Shown in pieces: positions 7,746 to 17,500 of a DNA stretch of 64,000 nucleotides. The stretch's first letter is position 1, and every line of letters starts with the position of its first letter. The DNA is taken from positions 1 through 64,000 of the forward strand of contig LNDQ01000076.1 in the NCBI GenBank assembly GCA_001464695.1. Direction: 5' to 3'. The notes beneath the pieces are model-generated. The model made no database searches. It was given only the letters and a program-made list of their open reading frames with translations, and had not been told where the DNA came from. Source of the DNA: Betaproteobacteria bacterium Ga0077523. Its GTDB lineage: Bacteria > Pseudomonadota > Gammaproteobacteria > Burkholderiales > Ga0077523. The translations under genes and the position numbers were made by a program.

Positions 7746-8819
7746 ATGACTACATCAACCAAGATCCTCGTCACCGGCGGCGCCGGCTTCATCGGCGCCA
7801 ACTTCGTCCTCAACTGGCCTTATGCCGAACGCGGCGCGGTAGTCAATCTCGATAAGCTCACCTACGCCGGCAATCTCGAAAGCCTGAAGTCGCTCGAGGG
7901 CAACGCCGGGCACATCTTCGTGCACGGCGACATCGGCGATCGTGCGTTGGTGGGCAAACTGTTACGTGAACATCGCCCGGTCGCGGTCGTCAACTTTGCG
8001 GCCGAGAGCCACGTGGACCGCTCGATCCACGGCCCGGAAGATTTCATCCAGACCAACGTGGTCGGCACCTTCCACCTGCTGGAGGAAGTACGCGGCTATT
8101 GGACCGAAACGCTGGGCAAGGATGCATCGTTTCGATTTCTGCACGTGTCCACTGACGAAGTCTACGGAACTCTTGCGCCGAGCGACCCCGCGTTCACGGA
8201 AGAGACTGCGTTCGCCCCCAACAGCCCCTACGCGGCATCGAAGGCATCGTCCGACCACCTGGTGCGCGCATATCACCACACGTATGGTGTGCCGGTGCTC
8301 ACGACGAATTGCTCCAACAACTACGGCCCGTATCACTTCCCCGAGAAGCTGATTCCCCTGATGATCCACAACGCGCTCGCCGGCAAGCCACTGCCGGTGT
8401 ATGGTGATGGGCAGCAGGTGCGCGATTGGTTGTTCGTGGAAGACCATTGCGCCGCTATCCGCACGGTGCTCGCCAAGGGCAAGCCCGGCGAGACCTACAA
8501 CGTCGGAGGCCGCAGCGAGATGCAGAATCTCGACGTGGTGAAGATCCTGTGCGCCATCCTCGACAAAGAGAGCCCACGCGCGGACGGCAAGTCGTATTCG
8601 ACCCAGGTGGCCTTCGTCGCCGACCGGCCCGGTCACGATCGGCGCTATGCGATCAACTGCGCCAAGCTCGAACGCGAGCTGGGGTGGTCACCGAAGGAGA
8701 CGTTCGAGACCGGAATCCGCAAGACGGTTCGGTGGTACCTCGATCACGCCGACTGGGTGAAGAACGTGACGAGCGGCGAATACCGCAAGTGGGTGGAGAA
8801 GCAGTACGCGAAGGCGTAA
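7746..8819 (+). CDS. rfbB: dTDP-glucose 4,6-dehydratase
   Basis: Second step of dTDP-L-rhamnose synthesis: dTDP-glucose to dTDP-4-keto-6-deoxyglucose. With the ATG at 7746 the protein is 357 aa. NAD motif TGGAGFIG at residues 10-17, the dehydratase signature STDEVYG at 135-141 (Asp137 and Glu138 act in dehydration) and Tyr162/Lys166 in SPYAASK. An ATG at 7719 in the same frame would overlap the vapC stop and add nine residues; the later start is preferred because the fold begins right after it, although AGGA sits unusually close. Unlike typical rfbBDAC operons, the other three rhamnose genes lie 11 kb downstream, beyond an RTX gene. Confidence 0.95.
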   Translation: MTTSTKILVTGGAGFIGANFVLNWPYAERGAVVNLDKLTYAGNLESLKSLEGNAGHIFVHGDIGDRALVGKLLREHRPVAVVNFAAESHVDRSIHGPEDFIQTNVVGTFHLLEEVRGYWTETLGKDASFRFLHVSTDEVYGTLAPSDPAFTEETAFAPNSPYAASKASSDHLVRAYHHTYGVPVLTTNCSNNYGPYHFPEKLIPLMIHNALAGKPLPVYGDGQQVRDWLFVEDHCAAIRTVLAKGKPGETYNVGGRSEMQNLDVVKILCAILDKESPRADGKSYSTQVAFVADRPGHDRRYAINCAKLERELGWSPKETFETGIRKTVRWYLDHADWVKNVTSGEYRKWVEKQYAKA

Positions 8820-8837
8820 CGGATCTGCTCTCCTTCT

Positions 8838-9085
8838 CCCACCAACGGTGGGGGAATGTAAGTAGGGGCGCGTCTCGTCCCCGTCACGCGCAAGCACTCC
8901 TTCCCCGGTCGAAGATTGGGGAAGGTTGGGATGGGGGCAGGTGTTCTTGCGACCGCCGCATGCCCCCACCCTGACCCTCCCCCGGCGAAGCCGGGGGAGG
9001 GAATGTAAGTAGGGGCGCGTCGCGTCCCCGTTACGCGCAGGCACTCCTTCCCCCGTCGAAGGTGGGGGAAAGTTGGGATGGGGGC
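8838..9085. repeat. Tandem pair of dispersed palindromic repeats
   Basis: Two repeat units in direct orientation. Both contain GGGGGA(G)GGAATGTAAGTAGGGGCGCGTC, CGTCCCCGT, ACGCGCA and GCACTCCTTCCCC, then an inner hairpin and AGGTTGGGATGGGGGC (or AAGTTGGGATGGGGGC). Unit one spans about 8838-8940, unit two 8962-9085, with 21 bases between. Small differences between units (TCTCG against TCGCG, TCACGCG against TTACGCG) show the duplication is not brand new. With the tRNA-like fragment beyond it, this is all I see in the 351-base gap after rfbB. Confidence 0.8.
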
Positions 9086-9116
9086 AAGACCTGCTCACCA
9101 GTCTCACATCGCCATG

Positions 9117-9133
9117 GCGGGTTCGAATCCCGT
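9117..9133 (+). other. tRNA T-arm-like fragment
   Basis: GCGGG-TTCGAAT-CCCGT forms a five-pair stem (last pair G-U) with a canonical seven-base T-loop. No acceptor, D-arm or anticodon arm can be built around it, and the following 3' bases do not give a CCA end, so this is not a tRNA gene. It may be the leftover 3' part of a tRNA used as an integration site, immediately before the AbiEii-type pair. It could also be chance. Confidence 0.25.
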
Positions 9134-9170
9134 GGTATTGTGCTGACATGTCAGCAATCGGCCCCGGTCA

Positions 9171-9590
9171 ATGAAACCCAGAATGGCTGGAGCGCTCGCT
9201 CGAAAGACCGAGAACGCCACCGCACGCAGAACACAGAATCTCGCAGCAAAGCGCGCGCAACGTGCCCGCGATGCAGCTGCGGGATACGTCCCCTGTCAGG
9301 TCAAGCTTCCGAGGGCGTCGGCCGAGAAGCTGCGCGCTGCCCTTCAGATGCAGGGCTTCGAACAGGCGCTGGCGGATTTTCTGGACCGCTGCGTCGTGGA
9401 AGTCGCGAACTATCCTCAACTCGCGTTCCTCCTGTGGAATCGGCGCGACAAATTCCTTCCCGCTGCCGAAGCCTTCACGCTGTATGAACACAACTGGCGA
9501 TGGATCGACGAAAAGGCCCTTGCCCCGGAGGAGCGTGAGTTGATCGAAAGGTTGAAGCAGACCTTCGGTCATGGGGTCATCAATGCGTGA
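9171..9590 (+). CDS. Small basic protein, possible antitoxin partner of the AbiEii-type gene
   Basis: 139 residues; residues 1-40 are very basic and Ala-rich (RRTQNLAAKRAQRARDAAAG), and the rest is predicted helical with LPRASAEKLRAALQMQGFEQALADFLD and a Trp-rich segment LYEHNWRWIDEKALAPEE. I do not recognise a named family, and it lacks the winged-helix look of the AbiEi antitoxin. It overlaps the following AbiEii-type gene by 8 bases (ATGCGTGA), so they are translated together. On context alone it is the likely neutralising partner. An ATG at 9183 would also fit as start. Confidence 0.6.
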   Translation: MKPRMAGALARKTENATARRTQNLAAKRAQRARDAAAGYVPCQVKLPRASAEKLRAALQMQGFEQALADFLDRCVVEVANYPQLAFLLWNRRDKFLPAAEAFTLYEHNWRWIDEKALAPEERELIERLKQTFGHGVINA

Positions 9591-10284
9591 GCTTCGGTTC
9601 ACTCGTGAACGGCATCGTTCCGTTGCCACGGCGCTGGGGCTGCTTGACGCCGAGTTTCTAAGCACAGCAGCCTGCTGCTTCGCGGGCGGCACGAGAATCG
9701 TGCTCGAACTGGGCGAGTACCGTGAGTCTGAGGACATGGATTTCCTCTGCGCGGATCGGGATGGGTACCGTGCATTGCGCACGGAAGTCTCGCAATGGTC
9801 GCTGGGCAGGGTAGTGCAGGCTCCGGTCCGTCTTCTGCGGGAGGTTCGATTGGATCGCTACGGCATCCGGACAATGCTCGACCTCGATGGCCGGCCCATG
9901 AAGTTCGAGATCGTATTCGAGGGCCGGATTCCGCTAGGCCAGGAGTACGTCGGTGGAACGGACGTTCCCTGCCTGGACCAATCGTCATGCATCGCGGAGA
10001 AGTTCCTTGCCAACGCTGACCGCGGCGGCGACGACGCGTATTGGGGGCGCGACGTCATCGATCTCGCGTTCATGATTGATGCATGGGGAATCGAGGTCGC
10101 GAAGCAGGGCCTCGAAGTTGCCCGTGGCGCTTACGGCGATGTGGTGGTCAGGGCGGCGGGTGAGGCAGCCGGCCGCCTGCAAGGGGATGCCAAATGGCAG
10201 CAGAAGTGCTTCGAGCGCTTGTCCATGAAGCCTTCTGGGCGGCTCTCAGCGGGGCTTCGTGCGCTCGCTATGCCAATGAAATAG
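9583..10284 (+). CDS. AbiEii/AbiGii-family nucleotidyltransferase toxin-like protein
   Basis: A 233-residue nucleotidyltransferase-fold protein. The signature is visible: AGGTRIVLELGEYRESEDMDF, with GGT at residues 35-37 and the acidic pair Asp51/Asp53, followed by FEIVFEGRI and a helical end including CIAEKFLANADRG and GRDVIDLAFM, as in the AbiEii family. Members studied elsewhere transfer nucleotides to tRNA or other targets and act as toxins in phage defence or stress. The start at 9583 is chosen because GGGG lies 6 bases upstream and the frame overlaps the preceding stop; ATG 9571 is an alternative. Together with the preceding small gene it forms a plausible toxin-antitoxin pair. Confidence 0.75.
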   Translation: MRELRFTRERHRSVATALGLLDAEFLSTAACCFAGGTRIVLELGEYRESEDMDFLCADRDGYRALRTEVSQWSLGRVVQAPVRLLREVRLDRYGIRTMLDLDGRPMKFEIVFEGRIPLGQEYVGGTDVPCLDQSSCIAEKFLANADRGGDDAYWGRDVIDLAFMIDAWGIEVAKQGLEVARGAYGDVVVRAAGEAAGRLQGDAKWQQKCFERLSMKPSGRLSAGLRALAMPMK

Positions 10285-10520
10285 CGGAGAAACTGCCCCG
10301 GTTGCCGGTTTCTGCGGAATAGGGGCACGACGGGGTTGCCAAGCCCCAAGCCCAGGCGTAGAAATCGGGTCGAGCGACCCAGCCAGCCGGGGGACGACAG
10401 AGCAGGCGGGTCCGCAATCGATCGGGAGCAACCCACGATGGCTGACCAGCTTTCTCGCCCTGCGCTGGCGATGCAGGGGAGGAGACGTCTGCAGTCCCTT
10501 CGCCCACGAACCCTGCTACA

Positions 10521-10633
10521 GGCACTCCTTCCCCCAACGATGCTGGGGGAACTTCTGCGTGGAACCCTAGGCCTGCGCCAGCGTGTGGCACTCCTTCCCC
10601 CAACAACGTTGGGGGAAGGTTGGGATGGGGGCC
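10521..10633. repeat. Two half-copies of the dispersed palindromic repeat
   Basis: GGCACTCCTTCCCCCAACGATGCTGGGGGAA and, 35 bases on, GGCACTCCTTCCCCCAACAACGTTGGGGGAAGGTTGGGATGGGGGC. The first copy is truncated after its hairpin. They fill much of the 384-base gap before the next gene; the remaining sequence (10285-10520) has no gene or structure I can support. One frame reads through both copies and makes an artificial extension of the next protein. Confidence 0.75.
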
Positions 10634-10668
10634 GGTGGTCCTCGAGGGGTCCGTCTCCCTCCCTGTTC

Positions 10669-11538
10669 GTGACCCTGGCCTGCGCCCTCTCGTTGCCACT
10701 CGTCACGCAAGCCGACAACACCGTCGGCAAAGGCGTCGCCCCGCCCAAGCACAAGTGGACCGAGTTCGTTCAGGTCAAGGGCCAACCCGAACCCGTACCC
10801 GCCGAATGGGTGTCGACCCCGGAAGGGCAGTTCGCCCACTCGATCGTGATCCCCAACCCCGTTCCCAAGGACAGCGGATACCGGTGGTGGTGGAGTGCGA
10901 AGAAGTACTTCCTGCACCTGTGCGAAAAGGAGGCGGGGGAGTTTGTGTTCAAGACGGCGGAGAACGTGGAGGGGTTTTTGTTTATGCGGCCGCCAAAACG
11001 GCCGACGGACTTCGACTTGAAGGATCTCTACAAGCTCGAGTCTCCAAATTTCGAACGATCTTTCCAGGCGTATCGAGACGACATCCGCTCGCGAGGCCGG
11101 CACTTTTCGTCACCCGGCAGAAACTACCTATACGTCGAAGAGCCGGATATGGCTGCAGGCATTACCACTCGGAAATATCTAAGGGCCAGCACTTACGACG
11201 GAAAAGCCTTTGAGCTTTCCCGAGTCGAGCACTTGGACATTGCGTCCAGCAAGTATGCTGTGACGTGGCGAGGTCTTCGTAGGCCGAGGGATCGCGAGCA
11301 CGGTATATCAGGGGCCGAGGTCATCGTCATCAATCTCGAATCTAATGCAGTCATGGCGATTTGGCGCGACTTCGGATTGACGCAGGGAAGAGGATTCCTA
11401 AACGACGACGTATGGTGGCTGAACGCGGCAGTGTGTCCACAGTTTTATTTGCGCTACTCAAGACCTGATCTTGAGCAAAGATACGGATTCATAAGCTCTG
11501 TGTTGCGCCCGCCGCCAGACTCGAAAGAGGCGAAGTGA
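10669..11538 (+). CDS. Secreted protein of unknown family, possible partner of RTX lipase
   Basis: Coding is clear from about 10660 onward. The N-terminus is a short hydrophobic stretch ending LSLPLVTQA, a likely signal-peptide end. The frame stays open upstream to an ATG at 10336, but that part is translated repeat sequence (GEGWDGG), so I mark from the in-frame GTG at 10669; the real start is uncertain because no good ribosome-binding site or positively charged n-region is seen. The mature part is 270 residues, aromatic- and Arg-rich, with [39 protein letters not shown] and a Cys near the end. The stop overlaps the start of the giant RTX gene by four bases (GTGA). Coupling plus a periplasmic address suggests an immunity or accessory protein for that lipase; this is inference. 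Confidence 0.6.
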   Translation: MTLACALSLPLVTQADNTVGKGVAPPKHKWTEFVQVKGQPEPVPAEWVSTPEGQFAHSIVIPNPVPKDSGYRWWWSAKKYFLHLCEKEAGEFVFKTAENVEGFLFMRPPKRPTDFDLKDLYKLESPNFERSFQAYRDDIRSRGRHFSSPGRNYLYVEEPDMAAGITTRKYLRASTYDGKAFELSRVEHLDIASSKYAVTWRGLRRPRDREHGISGAEVIVINLESNAVMAIWRDFGLTQGRGFLNDDVWWLNAAVCPQFYLRYSRPDLEQRYGFISSVLRPPPDSKEAK

Positions 11539-14500
11539 CTGCCTCCGTCATTCCAACGTGGTACGACTTCTACTTGCAGCAGGCTGCAGCAGAGGCGTAC
11601 TTTGAAGGAGTTGATCTTGCCCGTGACGACGACATACTCGTGCGGTTGTCGAATGGCAACAATCGACCGAACTTCGTGGTCGACCCCAAGCCCCTGGGTA
11701 AGAGTCGCCTGACGGATGAACAGGCCTCCGAATTCCTATCTGAATTCGAGATCCTCCACCAATGGTCCGACAACCCGCTCCGCCAAGGCAGCCTCTCCCC
11801 CGGCGATCCCGGCTACCTGGAACTGAACGGCGAGCAACTCCTCGCCAACACAGGCCTTTCCGCAACGCTCATCCAGAACCGCGAAACCGGCGCCTACACG
11901 CTCTCGATTCGAAGCACGGAATACCTCACCGCTGACAACGGCGGAGACAAGGGCCGCGATCTGCTGGGGTCGGACATTCTGGGCTTGGGTCTCAATGGTT
12001 TCGCGTTTGCGCAGATCGACGCGCTCGAACGCTACTACGCGTGGCTGCTGGAGAACGTTCCTGGCTTCTCCGAGGGCCCTCTGTTCGTCACGGGTTACTC
12101 GCTGGGCGGACACCTCGCGACCGTCTTCACGGAAATGCATCCGGAGGTGATCCACGCCTACACGTTCAACGGCGCCGGTCGAGGCGACTGGGACGCATCG
12201 ACAGGCAATCTCTACGATATCGTCGACTTTTATCGATCGGTTCTGCGAGATCCTTCTTCCGCCCCGCTGACTGGGGTGGATTCTGAGGTCGGGCTCCTGC
12301 TGCGGACGTACGCACTCGCGGTCGCATCCGACCAGCTGAACCCGGTAGACATTTACTCCGACCCGCGCAACGCGTGGGCAGTCGCAGCAACTGTGGCGCG
12401 GTTCGGCATCCGATCGCTCGCCGACATCGCTACGGCGGACGGCTCCTTGACGGACCCTGCGCGCACCGGACTGAGCAACAACGCCGACGCGCGAATCACG
12501 CAGTTGTACGGCCGCGCCGAGAACGGCGACTACGAGTTGGTCGCCAATTCCGGCGTACACGGCCCTTCACAGAGTTTGTTCATCGAAGACCAGCCCGATG
12601 TATCCGGACTGTTCGGGCTGATCGAACGCTTCGAATCGGGCGGCTACGGCTCGACCCACAGCATCACGTTGCTCGGCGACTCCCTCGCCGTGATGCGCCT
12701 GTTCACCCGTCTGGACCCGACCCTCACGCCCGACACCTTGCGCCAGATCTTCGCGGCGGCCTCCAACGAAAGGGCGACGGGTTTCATCCTCACCGGCGGC
12801 ACCGCGGAAAGCGCTTCTCTGGAGACGATCGTCCGCTCCCTCGGCCGGCTGTATCGCCTGGACCTGGAAGCCATGGAACCCGTCGTTGCCGACGAGGGCT
12901 TCGCAGATTTCACCCAACGCAACATCTTCCACCGCAACCTCAAGCTGCTGGAAAGTGCCATCGGAACCCCCGAGGATTTCGAGGTCATCCCGCTCGCGAC
13001 CCTCCCCGCAGCGGAACTCCTCGCCCTGGCCCACGAATCGAGCGACCGCGGCCTCGCCGTCCGCTACGCATTGTCGGCACTCGACCCCTTCGCCGTCATC
13101 GGCCCGGACTACGAGAACTTGCACAACGCCGATGGTGCCCTCGACCTGTGGGATGCCGAGTCGCGCGAAGGTGCATTGACGCCCGACTGGCTGAACGACC
13201 GCATCGCGTTCCTGACATGGAAGAACCTCGCGGGTCGCGACGACAGTGCCACCGCGACAATCCACGACGGTGAAAGGGCCCGGTTCATCGACAGCGAAAC
13301 ACGCACCGACCTCCTGGTCCTGGAGCCGAACGACGACGCCAACGAGATGCCGTTGAACATCGTGCGGCAATTCGCGTTCGGCGGGGAGCGCTCGGATTCA
13401 CTCACTGGCGGCTCCACCAACGACCGCATCTACGGTGGCGCAGGCACCGACTATCTGTCCGGTGGCAGGGGCAACGATCGCGTCGAGGGCGGGCTCGGTC
13501 TGGACGTCTACGCCTATCGGGCCATCGATACCCTGCTGGTGGACATCGATGACGGCATCGACCGGATCCTCGATATCGACGGCAAGGGTGTCCTCCGCTT
13601 CACTTCGCAATCCGGTATCGAGTCGAATCCGGTGTCGACTGTGATCGCAGACGCTTCCCGTCCGATCGAAGGCGGCAAGTGGTCCAGCGCCGACGGACGT
13701 TTCCTCTTCACTGTGTCGGGCGACCCGGGCGGTGCACGCGCACTCTTCCAGGACGGCGATTTCGGCATCCATCTGCGCCCGCTCAAGACGCTGCCGGAAC
13801 ACACCGAAACCATTCTCGGCGATCGCGCCACCCGCGATGTCAACCCGGATGTCCCCGGGGTGCAGGAAGGCCGGGACCAGTTCAACCGCGTGCTGACGAC
13901 CGAGGAACCCGGCCCGCCACGGGACGACTTGCTGTTCGGCCGTTGGCCCTACATCGATCCGGTAACGCACACCTGGGCGGTGCCGGTCCCCGGTCAACCC
14001 GGTGAGCGGATCGACGGCGGCGCCGGCGACGACATCATCGTGGCCGACCCGATGAGCCCGTTCCAGATCATCGCCGAGCCGTTGCAGGAAGAGGTCTTCA
14101 ACGGCCAGCGGCCTCTGAACAACGACGATCGCATCATCGGCGGTGCCGGCCGCGATCGCGTCTATGCCGGTGGCGGCGACGACTTCGTCGAGGGCGGATT
14201 GGCAGGTGTCTTCCGCGGCGAAGAAGGTGACGTTGTCGACGCCGGTGCCGGCGATGATGTGGTCTACGGCGACGAGTTCGTGGGGCTCGATACCGCCATC
14301 GAGTTGGGAAACGTCGCGCAATCATCACCCGCAAAAGGCGACTTCCTGTCCGGCGGCGCCGGCGATGACCAACTGATCGGCGCCACTGCGCAGGACGTGC
14401 TCCTCGGCGGCGGCGGCGCGGATCTCCTCATCGGCGGTTCTGGCGACGACGTGCTCGATGGCGGCGCGGGGGACGTGGCGGTGAACCTGGAATGGAGCGT

Positions 14501-17500
14501 CGAGCGCCTCACGCGCGTCAACGACGGCGTCGCGGTGGATCGCGTCGTGTACACCGGTGTCGAGCTTCGCGACGTTTCGACCGATGACCGCGACACCATC
14601 TACGGTGGAAAAGGGTCGGATTGGGCGTTCGGCGGCGAGGGCGACGACTTCATCGATGGTGGTGCCGACGACGACGTCGTCTACGGCAACGGTGGCGCCG
14701 ACACGTTGCTGGGCGGCGATGGCAACGATGTACTCGTCGGTGACGCCTCCGTCGGCGGAATGCCCGCGACGGCTGCCGGCGACTACCTCGACGGCGGCGC
14801 CGGCTCGGATCAACTCTACGGTGACACCGGCGACGACATTCTGTCCGGCGGCGCTGGCACCGACTTCCTGTTCGGCGGTGCCGGCCGCGACATCTATCTC
14901 TTCGAACGCGGCGACGGCGAGGACTGGATCGTCGATACGCCGGCCAACGCCAACGCACAGGATGCCAGCATTTTCGTCTTCGGTAGCGGGTTCGGTCGCG
15001 ATGCGGTGAAGTTCCGCCCCGGCAGCCTCCTCATCGATTTCGGCCTCGCGGACCCCGACGATCCCACTGCCTTCGATCGGATCCACATCGAGGGTTTCAA
15101 TCCTGACGATCCGCTAGCGACGCCGGTCGTGGCCGAACTGCGCTTCTCTGATGGCGCGGTGTTGACCTATGCCGACATCCTGGCCCAGGGCTTCGACATC
15201 GACGGCACCGACGGGCATGACGACGGCCGTGACGCGGCGCACGCCGCACTGTTCGGCACGGGTGTGGGCGACCGGATTCGCGGGTTCGCAGGCAACGATG
15301 CGCTCTCCGGGCTGGCCGGCGACGACGTACTCGACGGCGGCGACGGCATCGACACGCTGTACGGCGGCGCGGGCGCAGATGATCTGATCGGTGGCGCCGA
15401 TATGGACCGCCTGTGGGGCGGTGCCGGTCAGGACCGCTACTTCGTGCAGGACGGCGATATTCTCGGCGATGCCGAAGGCGGCGATCTCGTGATGCTGCCG
15501 CATGGGGTCGCCATCGCGGCGCTCGCAGCGAACATGGGCTGGAGCGACGGCGTGGCGATGGCCGAGGTGCTGGTCGGCGAACAAGTGCTGTTCCGCGTGA
15601 TCCCCAACGGAGACACGGTCGCCGGTCTGACGCTCGTGGAATCCGGAGGCAGCACGTCGCCGCTCGCGGAACTGCTCGGCGCGACCCTGCATGACCCGCA
15701 GTTCGTGACCGGCTCGCCGTCCCACGATGTCATCTCGGGTTTCGCGGCGGCCGATTCACTGCGCGGTGGTTTCGGCAACGATCGGCTCGCCGGTTACGAC
15801 GGCACCGATACGCTGGAAGGTGGCTGGGGCGACGATCTCCTCATCGGCGGGGCCGATGCGGATGCGCTGTTCGGCGATGCCGGCGACGACGAATACCGGT
15901 TCGCCGCGGGCGACGGCCACGATCGCATCGACGATCGCGGCGACGGCGACGATATCGTGCGCTTCGATGCGAGTGTGGTGTCGGCCTCGATCGTCCCGCT
16001 GCGCATGGGCAACGGCGATCTCAACCTGCGCTACGGCAACGGCGACACCGTGACCATCGTGGGGCAATTCAGCGACCCGCTTCGTCGCATCGAGCGCATC
16101 ATCGCTGCGGACGGCACGGAGTGGACTGCGGCGGCGCTGGCGGTGTTGCCGATCACCCCGATCACCGGCACTGATGACGCGGACGTGCTGGTGGGAACCG
16201 CTGCCGATGAGACGCTCGAAGGCGGCGCGGGTGACGATCTGCTCGACGGCCGCGGCGGTGCCGACACGCTGCGCGGCGGTGCCGGACATGACACGTATCG
16301 GCTGGCCTGGGGCGGCGGTCACGATCGGGTCGAAGAAAGCGGAGGCGGGGCCATCGTCCTCGATGCTGCCGTCGGGTTCGACGACATCACCATTCGGCAC
16401 GACGAAGGCGATCTCGTCGTCGCGCTCGACGGCAGCACCAGTCTGCGGCTTGCCGGTGCTGCAGATCAAGCCGCGCAATGGAACGTCACCGATGCCACCG
16501 GAGCGTCGCTGAGCGCGGCGAGCCTGCTCGAAACGTCGGACCTGCGGGCGGCCGATCTGCTCGCCACGTCGCGGCACGAATACCTCGTGAACCTGAAGGC
16601 GGGCTGGCCGGCGGTCTGGGCGAGCGATGGCTACATTCCGAGCGGTGGTGGCGCGATGGGCAAGGAGCCGTCGACCGTGGGATGGACCGAGGCCGCCACC
16701 AACGTGTACATGACGACCGTGCGGATGCCCGAAGGTGTGGTCACCGGCGAGACCATGCGTGTCATCGGCGGCAGCGGTGTCGAGAACCTCGTGGTGACGC
16801 GCAACCTGCGCCGGGTGACGGAAGCCGAAGTGGTGGGCGATGCCGCTTTGATCGAAGTGGCGATGGTGCCCGAGTTGCTGCCGGTCACCTACGATCACAC
16901 CGTCGTGCTCGAGATCGATCGAAGTACGTCCTTCGTCGGCAACGGTCCGTCGTCGGTGTCGTTCTTCGACCCCACGCCCGACATCGACGACGACTCGTTC
17001 TTCGTCACCACCACCATCCAGACGTTCGTGCTCTATCACCACGGCTACGCGGTGGGCGCTGGGTCCACGTTGGTGAACCGCGCGAACCACCTCATGCAGT
17101 TTCGCATCCCGGTCGTCGAGGCCGGGGCCGGTGCGAACCGAGTCGAGTACGCAGGCTCGGGTGTGTTCGATGGAGGCGCCGGCGACGACGAGATCCTGCA
17201 CATGTCGCGGCAGAAAGAGGGCAGTCTCACAGCCTTCCAGTACGTTCCGAAGTTGCGCGGTGTCGGTGCCTGGTTGTCCGGCGGCGCGGGCAACGATCGT
17301 GTGGTCGGTTCGGCGGACGTGGACGTGCTCGCCGGAGGCGCGGGCGACGATGTGCTCGAAGGCGGTTTCGGTGCGGATCGCTACTGGATCCTCGCCTCCG
17401 ATGCGGGGTCCGATCTCATCGTCGATCCGGTGCAGCGCGTGGACGGGGAGTCGAACGGTGGTCTGCGCGCGGCATTCGACCGGTGGCTCGCGCGCAGCGG

